Of a stretch of DNA of 64,000 nucleotides, positions 12,201 through 23,609 are shown piece after piece (within the stretch, counting starts at the first letter, position 1; every line of letters begins with the position of its first letter). Origin of the DNA: Datnioides undecimradiatus (taxonomy: Eukaryota; Chordata; Actinopteri; Lobotiformes; Datnioididae); the NCBI GenBank assembly GCA_008933995.1, contig WARS01000110.1:558001-622000 (forward strand). Direction: 5' to 3'. Under the pieces are notes generated by a model. It was not told the DNA's origin, ran no database searches, and worked only from the letters and a program-made list of their open reading frames with translations. Both the position numbers and the translations under genes were made by a program.

Positions 12201-15200
12201 TCCGCACAGATCTGTGGCGTGATTGATTGATTGATTGATTGGTTCATTTGCTTTGGCGGTCCAAACGTTCTCAGAGGTCTGTAACGGAAACTGCCCGACC
12301 TTTGAAAAGTGTCTCTGTTGTTGTGTTCGAAGGTGTCCAACCCTGACGGTGACCTGCGTCACACTCTGCTCAACTCGTCAATCCTGGAGCACCCCAGGGC
12401 TCTGGTTCTGCTTCCCGGAGAGAGGTAAACACTGACACACACGCTCATCTTGCCTGACCGTCGTTCAGGTTGCTGCGGTGAGGCCGAGCCCGACAGTATA
12501 TCAGACATTAACCCTCAGAGGAGGCGGTGACCAGACGAACTGTCCGCACTTTCCCACGCTGTGGTCGCACTGGGTGCCCGAAGCTGACGCACTCACATGC
12601 ACCAAAACGGGGAGCTGGTTCCCGTTTTAACAGACCTGGTTCTGCTTTAATTTACGATGATTTCTGCAGATTAACAGAGTGTTTTCCCCCTCAGCGCCTT
12701 TGTTCCTCGGAAATCGAAATTCTTCCGGTCACACCGTACCAGCTTCCTCTTTTGCCCCCGTCTGGTGTCTCTCTCTGTAGGGCAAATGTGGCTATTTTTA
12801 CACCAGTTTCCGTGACATTTTGAAGGAAGGAAGCGCCTTAGACCAAGCAGCATGTGATTATCTGATATTAAACAGGCTTTGATCAAATGTTTGACGAATC
12901 TGCAGAATCTGGAGACTTCAACCTTGCGAAATGTAGACATTCTTTGCGTCTAAATAAGAAAACAGGTGAAAGCGTCCGCGTTGAGGCTCGTGAGACGCGT
13001 TTTTCCCTCATGATGACAATCGAACAATACGACAAAGTTTAAATTTACACGCTGCACGTGTCCCACAGTCTGATGTTCTGGACCGACTGGGGAGACAGAG
13101 CAGCCGGCGTCTACCGGAGCTACATGGATGGAACCAACGTGTCCTGCATTGTGTCCGAGGGCGTCCGCTGGCCCAACGGGATCACAGCGGACGACCACTG
13201 GCTGTACTGGACCGAAGCCTACAGCGACCGCATCGAGAGGGCCGACTTCTCCGGAGGCCAGAGGAGCGTTCTCATGGAGGGGCTGCCACACCCCTACGCC
13301 ATTGCCGTCTTTAAGGTGGGGCTGGATGTTAAATAAATGTTCGCAGAAGATAAAGGTTGGATTAGATTTCATAATAAGCTCAGTGTCGCAAAGTTCTGAT
13401 TGATAATCATTTCTCACATGCTTGTGTTGGATGCCGTTTTCAGAATGACCTGTACTGGGACGACTGGTCCAGAATGGGCATCTTCAAAGCTCCTAAAGCT
13501 GGTTCCCCGAGCAATGAGCTGATTGTTGGCAGACTTACTGGAGTCATGGACCTCAAGATCTTCTATAAGGGGAAGAACAGAGGTGAGGAACAGAGAGTGC
13601 TGTCATAACGTAATCTGATCATGAGATATTATTCTCAGTAACTGTGACTGTTTCAGTTTCGGACACTGTTCTTCGTGAGTGCGGACAGTAGGTCACAGGT
13701 GGAAATGATGCTCTGCTTAGAGAGTTTCTAAGCTGATTTAAACAAAGCTGTATCAATGGTCCAACTGAGGCCCTGATCTCCTCTCCACCAGGCCATAACG
13801 CCTGTGCCGACCAGCCATGCAGCCTGTTGTGTCTGCCTCAGCCGGGCCACCGACACACCTGCGTCTGCCCAGACGGAGCCCCGACTGTAACCGCTCCCGA
13901 CGGAGAGGTGCAGTGCCAGTGTCCCGTCGGCTACCAGCTCCAAAACAACACCTGCGTCAAGACTGGTGAGACTCAAACTGCAGAATCACGATGATCCTCT
14001 GCTGCGCGATACTTTATAACGCGTCTCTGTCCAAAATGAGGCCTCATCTCTTATCTGATCTGTTACTGGATGTTTTCATTCCCCCAATCAGAGCACAGCT
14101 GTTTGCCCAACCAGTACCGCTGCTCCAACGGCCGCTGCATCAGCAGCATCTGGAAGTGCGACAGCGACAACGACTGTGGAGACATGAGTGATGAGCAGGA
14201 GTGCCGTGAGTATTCAGACACCTCAGAAGCTGTTTCTTCACGAGGAACCACGCCTGTTTGAACGCTCTGGTTTGTGTCTGTTTGCAGCCACTACGACATG
14301 TGACCCATCCAACCAGTTTCGCTGCGTGGCTTCAGGTTCTTGCATCCCCCTGGCCTTCAAGTGTGACCATGAGGATGACTGTGGAGACAACAGTGACGAG
14401 GAGCACTGTGGTAAGCACACCCAGCCGGTATAGAGAAAGTATTTCGTAACGACAGTGACAAGTAAACTCTGTGTTCACGCTTCTCAGTCAACATTTTGAG
14501 TCTATTATACAGCAAATAAGCAAAAAACCAAGAAAAGTGCATATACATAAAATTATGTGAAACGTATTTTAGCTAGTAGTTAGCCAGGAAGTCAGCTGAT
14601 TGGGACTAGATCTAGTGTTTTTGCAGAGAAAAAATGTATAGAAGTGTATTTAAGAAACTCTCATATACATATTTGCAATCAATCATCTGTAAAAGGCGCG
14701 GACAGCACAGATGCACAGTTCTTTTCAACGAACGCATCAAAAGTTCACTTACCGTTGGATGATGATCCAGTGGTCACAGCAGGCTGCATCATTTGAGGTC
14801 GTTTCCCACTTTATTTATTGTAATTTGAAGGTTTGCAATGGAAAAACAATGAAAAGGCTTAGTGCACGAGTTTTTACGTAAAGTGTCTGAGCCGCAACAT
14901 GTCTGGGCCCAGAACAGAGCCCTGTGGGACTCCATTGGTCATATTTAGCATTATGTATAAATATATGTATAAAAACGGTATATGCTAATTTACATGTTGT
15001 ATGTGTTAGTGTCCCTTGTAATTCCATTAATCAGCGAGTTCTTGGTTTTTGTCGCGCGGATGACGGCAGCGCGGTTGAATACTGATGTCGATGCGTTCCT
15101 CAGAGTCTCACCAGTGTGGCCCGGGAGAGTTCACGTGCGCACGAGGTGTTTGTATCCGCGAAGCCTGGCGCTGCGACGGGGACAACGACTGCAGAGACTG

Positions 15201-18200
15201 GTCGGACGAGGCGAACTGCACAGGTGACGGCTGCGGCGCAACATCGAAATCAGCATAATTTTCACCACAGCCACAGAAATCATCACGCAAACATTCTGAT
15301 TATTTCTGCAGCTTTTTTCATATTATGATGTAAAGCGTGTCTTGCTGTTACAATCGCTACATTTCAGATGAAACGGGTTTAACTGTTTTCTGTGAAGCAC
15401 CTCTTTGCCCTAAACGCCTTTCAATCTCCCTTTGTTTGTCTGCAGTGGGCCACCATACATGCGAGGCCAACAGCTTCCAGTGTCACACGGGTCACTGCAT
15501 ACCACAGCGCTGGATGTGCGACGGTGATGACGACTGCCAGGATGACTCTGACGAGGACCCCCGGCACTGTGGTGAGTTCAGCTCGACAGTGTCACCCTGA
15601 CTTGTTTTGACCACCACTTAAAAAAATGTGATAATATAATATAAATGAGAATTAGTACATATGTATTTATAGAACTTATCATGTCAGCAAAGTATGGAAT
15701 CTATATCTTGTTTGCAGCTTTCTGGTAGGCACCGGTTGTCTGCTAGCAGTGATGTTTTATTCACCTCGCTCTGTGTGTTTCCAGAGGGAACGCTGTGTAA
15801 CGGCTTCCTCTGCTCCAATCACACCTGCCTCCCGGCCACGGCGCACTGCAACGGCATCCAGGAGTGCTCGGACGGCGCAGACGAGCACAACTGCGGTGAG
15901 CGATCGCATTTGTTGCCACGACGCGAATGCAAGTTGCAATTGTCGGCTGAAAATGGGTTTGATTTTCTGAAAGACTCAACTCCAGAGGGTCAAAGCGCAC
16001 AGTTCCTTAAACGTTTGTGTAAAGTTAATGAACGTGAACGTCACATAATGTTGCAAACTGCCTCATTTTCTCCTGTCCGTCTGTCGGCAATAAGCAGGGG
16101 AAGTGAAAATTCAACTTAAAGACATTTTATAATGTGTTGGGAATTCTTGGAAATCTGCTGTAGCCCACTTCCAGTCACGAGTACCTTCTGCCTTTTAACA
16201 TAACTAAATTAAATTGACTTAAATGAAAAAGCTAATTGCTAATAAGTGAATGCATTATATATAGTATCACTGAGCCATAACCCCAGTCTGCGATCCACTG
16301 CGGACGCCTGTAGTGTGATGTTTAAACGGGTCGTTGTGCGTTGGGATGATGTCATTTTGCGCGCTTCCACCCACAGACCCCCTGTGCACTCGCTACATGG
16401 AGTTTGTCTGTAAGAACCGCGCCCAGTGCCTGTTTCATTCCCTGGTGTGTGACGGGATCAAACACTGCGAGGACGGATCTGATGAGGACGTCGAGTATGC
16501 TGGATGTGGTATGGAGCGCTCACGTGCCTCTACTTTATCGCTGTATATGACGTACAACTTCAATGTGCGCTCAGCTGCTCCGTCTTCTCTGCTCTGTCCC
16601 GCGCTCTCCTGGCTGTAATGCTGGCTCTGTACTATCAGCCTGACATCATTTCACTACATATTTAAAACTTACATTTTCTTTACTGATGTATAAACGTCTG
16701 TGTGTTTGTCTGTCAGCCACGCCGTCTGAGTTTGGCAAAGTGTGCGATGCCTACACCTTCCAGTGTGCCAACGGAGTGTGCGTGAGCCTGGAGTGGAAGT
16801 GTGACGGCATGGACGACTGTGGAGATTACTCAGATGAAGCCAACTGTGGTGAGGAGGCAGGGTTTACGTGCAAACACACACACACACACACACACACACC
16901 TCATTAGCTTACTGGGGTAGCGCTGCGTCGACGCGGCAGCAGCGTCTGATGATCTTGTGATCCGTGTGCGCTGCAGCCGCCCCCACCGAGGTCCCGGGCT
17001 GCTCCAGGTATTTCCAGTACGAGTGCAGAAACGGACGCTGTATTCCAACGTGGTGGAAGTGCGACGGCGAGAACGACTGCGGGGACTGGTCTGATGAGGC
17101 CCAGTGTACAGGTGAGCAGCTACATGTAAACACAGCCCCTCTGATGGACTGTCACACGTTGTCCCTTCCCCATCCCTGGTTCCTCCTTAATAACAATTGC
17201 ACTATAGCTATGCAATATAGCAATTGTCTATATAGCTATTATATAATATAATATGTAAACTATGTGTGACTGTGTGTGAGATCCTCTTGTGCACGCCCTT
17301 TCCGTTTGTGTTCAACCCGAACCTCCGCCCCCTTGCAGGTGGCGTCACTCCTCACACTGTAGCCCCCGGCCCCTCCACTTGTGCCCCCAACCGCTTCCAC
17401 TGCGGCTCCGGAGCTTGTATCATCAACACCTGGGTGTGCGACGGCTACGCTGACTGTCCCGATGGCAGCGACGAGCTCGGGTGCCCCACAGGTGCCCCCT
17501 CAGTCTCATGTTTGCCTATCCAGGGCTGTGCTCTGGAAGGATTTAAACCGAAGTTGACCAAATTCAATAAAACCAAATAAAACGCGTAGTTCTATGAATC
17601 ACCACAGTAACACTCTGCGTTTGTGTAACAGCAGCTAACTCGACGCTGGCTCCAGTGCCCACCCAGGCCCCCCCTCCCCCGCCCCCGCCCGGCCGCTGCA
17701 GCCGGGGTCAGTTCCTCTGTCGCCGACCGCCCCACTGCATTCCAGACTGGCAGCGCTGTGACGGCCATTTCCACTGCCAGGACGGCTCTGATGAAGCCCA
17801 GTGCCGTGAGTCTCAGCGTGACTTGCGCTTGCGATAAGTTCGCACACTCGGAGACCCAGAAGGAGACGAAATCCTCCTGTCTTGGGCAGCTGTTCGAGAT
17901 TTTTCTTTAAACAGGAAGCCTCACAAAGTAAACTGCAGCTCCTGAGAGCGAGAGAATGAAGCACCTGTTGGATAAAGGCAAAATTAACACAATGCTGATC
18001 CTGAGAGATCGGAGCAACGCATGATATGACAGTTTTATCATTTCATATAGTCCTTGTTTCAGAAATAGTGTCAGTGAGACATAATTATGTGCAGCTTTAT
18101 CCAATAACGTAGCTCTGCTCTGTGTGCAGCCACTCGCGGGCCTCTGTTCTGCATTAATGGGACTCGCTGCTCTGACGGGGAGGCGTGTGTGCTGGACAGC

Positions 18201-21200
18201 GAGAGGTGCGATGGCTTCCTGGACTGCTCCGACCACAGCGACGAGGACAACTGCACCCGTAGGTCCCGGATAATGCTCATCATTACAGAGTGTGTTTAGA
18301 CTGCATGCAGGTTGCTGTCAGCGTTCGACGGTTCAATGCTGCCACCTGCTGGCTGTAGGTGTTTATTTCAGGCCGAGCCATTCCAAACATCGTGATCCAT
18401 GCAGATGATTTCCCCCTCTCTCTCTCTCAGTGGACTCTCTGGCCTATAAGGTCCAGAACCTCCAGTGGACGCCAGACTTCCAGGGCGCGATCACGCTGAC
18501 CTGGTCCCGCCCCAAAAACCTCCCTCTGGACTCCTGCTACTTCCTCATATACTACAGGTGAGCTACTGCCAACCAGAGGATGTTTCAGGAGTCATGAGTC
18601 ATTTCAGGAGATCACCACAGAGCAGCTCTGGACGAGGCGCTCAGCACCGTGTCTCGCCCCCTTTGACCCCGTGTCACCCATCTCACGTCTTCCTCCCCAG
18701 GCTCGTGGGCACGCAGCAGTGGACCATCATGGACACTCACAGCAACAAGACCAGCTACAAGCTGACCGTGCTGAAACCAGACACCACGTACCACGTCAAG
18801 GTGCTCACCCAGTGTCTCAGCAAGCTGCACAAGACCAACGAGGTGATCACGGTCAGGACGCCAGAGGGATGTGAGTATCACATATGGTTCATAATAATCA
18901 GTTATTGTTTTTCTCCAGTAAAATTGGCATCTGCATCAAAAATCCCATTAGTGATCACCCTGATACCCTGAGTCCTTACGATGAACGTGTGTCCGTGCTT
19001 GTCTCGCAGTGCCCGACCCGCCCAGGAACCTGCAGCTGTCGTGCGATAACGGCGAGGACGGGACGGTGGAGGTGTCCTGGAGCCCTCCCGACAAAGGCCA
19101 CGGCCTCATCAGGGAGTACATTGTGAGTCGGGATTATTTGCATGACACTGAGCCACATGGGAAAAATGACCTTCTGCAGGTTCTTAGGTCGGTTTGTGAA
19201 TAATTCACATTTAATCTCATCTCGTTGATGTGTTACACACAGATCTCAATCTGCATCTGTCCCGGTCTCAATCCCAAATAGTGTCTCATGGTTGTTAAAT
19301 TATATAATATGTATATTTATATATAAATAAAAAAAAACCTTTAATGTGTATTTCAATGTGTGTGTGATGTCAGGTTGAGTACAGTGAGAGAGGAGGTCTT
19401 GACTGGACGTCGCAGAGGTGCACCACAACCTCGACGGAGGTGAAGGAGCTGCAGCCAGACACTCTGTACAGATTCAGGGTAAGACACACACACACACACG
19501 CTCACACACACACACACACACTTAACACCGCCGTGATGCTCACGCTGACATTGCTGTGACACTGTCTCCCAGGTGGCAGCAGTGACAAGTCGAGGTCTGG
19601 GCAACTGGACCGAGGTTAAATCCATCACCCCTAAGAAAGGTCAGTCGTTCTCCCCACAGACTCTTTAACAGACTCTGGTTCAAAAGCCTTTCGGACACTG
19701 CCACCTACTGGTGCTGTGCTGTCTTTGAAACGACGTTTGTGACTTTAACTCGTAATGTAAACGCTGCGCTCGTCCCAACGGCGACCACGTGTTGTCGCTT
19801 GCAGTGCAGCGAGGAAACGGCTAAACCAAATTACCAGCTAATTACTTTTGTATGTGGTAAACGCAGACGTTTAACAATAAAGCTCTCAAGTGGAAACAAG
19901 GAGGCAGAAATCTGGACTTTTAATGTGAAAGGCTGTCTATACAGGAAGTGCTGATGTTGCAGCATCAGACCTCGCGCCTGAATAGACAAACAGATCGCAC
20001 CGAAAGTGATAAATCCTCTGAGTTTAACTCGGAGCCGCTGTTTCTCTGCCGCAGCTCTGCCTCCTCCCTCCGTGATCGCTGACAGCATCGGCACCGACTC
20101 CATGAGCCTTTCGTTCAGCTTCAACTCCCAGTACGAGGTGAGAGCTTCCTTCTAAAGCCGCGTCCTCGGCGTGTTGACTCCACGTGTTTGTGCGAACCCC
20201 TGATGGGCCCCCTGTGTTTCCTTCAGGTGAAACAGTACGTCGTGATTCTGTCCTGGCAGTTTGACACCCACGTCAAGGAGAGCAAGAACTACACGGTCAG
20301 GCAGAGGATCCTCAAAGGTACTGTCGACGTGTCCATGTGACAGACGTGTTTTAAAGAAGCGTTAGTTAATGTGAGCATCAACTGAAGGATGTGCGTTGTC
20401 TGTTACCAGCTACAAACCTGACAGCGGGGACGGTGTACGAGGTGGCTGTGTGGGCTCACACCAGCATAGGAGACAGTCCCACCGCCCTGTCCCATCATCA
20501 GACCGCCGGCGCCCAGCCAGACCGGCCCATCCTCAAGGCCCGGGCCCTCAACCAGACAGCTGTGGACTGCAGCTGGACCATCAGCGGACCCCCTGCTCAG
20601 GTACAACAGACGCCTGCTTCAAAGGTTTGATTAACAGCACATTAGAGGGAGGTCAGAGGGGACGAAACACATACAAACGCTTTGCTCTTAAAATCAGATT
20701 TCGCCTTTCATCATGAGCATCCATGAAGACTCGCTTTGTGCTACGTTGCGCCGCACGTGTTGCATGTTCCTGCTCGACCTTACACGACCTCTTTCTAGCC
20801 TTCCACCCGCTCGTCAGCATTCGCACCGATTGAGGAGGAGTCGGGTCGAACCACATTCCTCTGAGGGGTGGCTTTAAACTGCAAATGTGCCAGCATAATA
20901 ACCTGGCACTGAAAAGTTAAACGCGCAAGTATCTCTAAGCAAAAAGCTGGAGCGGGATACGTGCCAGTGTGTAGAGCAGAGTGACAGGACAAGATGACTG
21001 AGAGGAAAATCACATGCAGCAGAGGTCAAAGGTCGGACACACAGCCTGCTGATCCTCTGCAGGGGCCCAGGCTCCTCTTTTGCTCCTCATCAGCACCGAC
21101 GCATTGATCATGGCGCGCAGCGTTATGTGAAGCTGCGTATTTTGTTATTTTCTACTTTGCACACGGCGTCATTTCAAACCATTTTGTTTTCAAAAGATGC

Positions 21201-23572
21201 AAATTATTGTTTTCGACCTTTTTAAGAATCTTGCTTTTCACACGAGGTTTTGTATTTCAGTCGATTTATGCTTAAATTTCAACTGTGCAAATGTTAAATT
21301 AATAACCATTAAAGCCTCATCTGTGTGAGGTTCCTAAAAATAATTGAAAATCACAAAGATATACACGTGCAATGCACAAAATGTAAAAATATATCCCAGC
21401 TTAAATGACTTGTTATTGATCATAATGATGGTAAAAGTTTGAAATAATCATTATATTGATTTGGAACTCCCGATCATAGTGCAGCACAGTGCACAGCCTC
21501 CGATCGTGTTCCAAATGGAACTTTAAATAGACGAGCTCCCTCGCCACAAAACCTTTTACTGAGCCACTTTATTGGGTCGATGCTAAGTGGCGTTTGTGTG
21601 TGTGTGTGTGTGTGTGTGTAGGTGTACGGTGTGTTTTACGCCACCTCCTTCCTGGACCTGTACCGCAGCCCTCGTCAGGTCAGCAGCAGCTCTCTCAGCC
21701 TGACGGTCACAGTAGACAGCGATGAGCAGTACCTCTTCCTGGTGAGTCTCCTCAGCATCACACCAGCTCCCTGTATCCTCCGCGTAACGTCGCTGATCAG
21801 CTGTTAAATCTGACGAAGGGAGGTGAAAATGGGAACGGCGACATGCTCCTCACTACAGGCACACTGTGTTCAGACTAATGTTAAATAATAGTTGGAGTTT
21901 AAAAACAGCCAACAACCATATTTCAGTTCCTCTATGTAATACGATGTAAATTGATCATATTAATCTGTGGATCAAAGGAATAAAGGCTGCTACTGAGGAT
22001 TACTGTTAATATTCCCCATCTGTATCTATTCTATATTGGCCTGTTAGGTTTTATCTGTTTGCTTCAGTTCATCGCTCCATGACTATCCTGAGTAATTTGC
22101 TGTGGTCTCACCTTCAGGTGCGCGCCGTCACTCCCTTCCTGGGGCCTCCCTCTGACTACGCTGTGGTGAAAATGATCCCCAACGAGAGGCTGCCGCCCAG
22201 GAACCTGCACCGCGTGCGGGCGGACAAGACGCAGGCCACGCTGAAGTGGCAGCCGCCCTATGATGCCCCGAACAAACCTCTGGTACGGGGCCCCATACAT
22301 CATGATACATTATGATTAGCATCAGGAGGGTGTGTCAGGATGCCTGGGCAATCTTACTCCCAAAGAGTCAGTAAGGTTTAAAGTTAACAGGATTGAACTG
22401 GTTTGTTTGTTTGTTTGTTTGCTTACTCGCTTACTGAATGTGCTGTTTCACTCGACCCGAAACGTCCTGTGACCATCTGGGTTGTTGTTGTTTTTTTTTT
22501 TTTTGTAGACATACGCGATCCATGTGCGCGACGTGATCCGCAAGGTGGAGCGGGACTACAAGCTGACCACGCAGAACAACACCGTGGAGTACCTGCTGAA
22601 GGGCCTGGAGCCCGGCGGACGGTACAGCGTGTCCGTCCGCCTGCGCAACATGAGCAAGGAGGCCAGCTTCACTCTGAGCACAGGTGCGCGCACGGCCGTG
22701 TCCCTCCCATCTGTTCGGAGGTCACCGCGGTGCACGCGGGTGCTACCGAACAGACAGAACAGCTAAATTGATATTGGATTGAATCATGTTTTTATGTTTT
22801 TATTATAATGATGGGACATTTACAGGCAGCAGTCATACCTCTCAGTATGTTATACATGTAATAGCATGCATAACTGGCAATAACCCGTCAAGTTAGGCAG
22901 TACAGAAACAATACTGTGGATCATACACCCAGTAGCACCCTCAGCAAAATCCGAGTCACAGTCAAATTACACCAACGGTTGCTTAAAGGCAGATGTCCCC
23001 TCCCTCCGCTGCAGTTCCCCTCCCGGCTCCAGAAGCCCTGAAGATTTTGACGGAGAAAGACCACGTGTTCCTCTTCTGGAAGAGTCTGGCAGTCCGGGAG
23101 AAGGGCTTCGACGAGAGCAGGGTGAGACCCGACAGACAAACAAAGCCTAACTTTGCAAAGACGGTTAAATAGGAGTATCCGCTGCTGAGCTGTTTGCCAG
23201 TGACTCGTTGTATTTTAATTGTGTAAGTCTCATAAATAAGCGTCTTGAAGACTGAAGATCTGAAGCGCAGCAGCAGAAGCTCAGTGACTGTGGTCTAATA
23301 GCAGGTCAATAGGAGCACCTTCTGTGGTTTTGCCTCCTCCACATCCTTCACCAGCCTTCCTGTGCTGTTCGCAGGGCTACGAGGTGCACGTGTACGACAG
23401 CGCGACCAACCAGACGTCCTACCTGGGAAACACCACTGAGACTTATTTCCGCATCAGCAGCCTGCTGATGGGACACAACTACACGTTCTCCGTGCAGGCC
23501 CGCTGCCTGCTCAACGGTCAGCTGTGCGGGGAACCTGCACTCCTGCTCTATAACCAGCTGACAGCAGGTAAT

Positions 23573-23609
<37 letters not shown>

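Noticed and set aside
12950-13417. 155-codon minus-strand frame
   Set aside because: Antisense shadow of the 247-nt sorl1 exon at 13069-13315.
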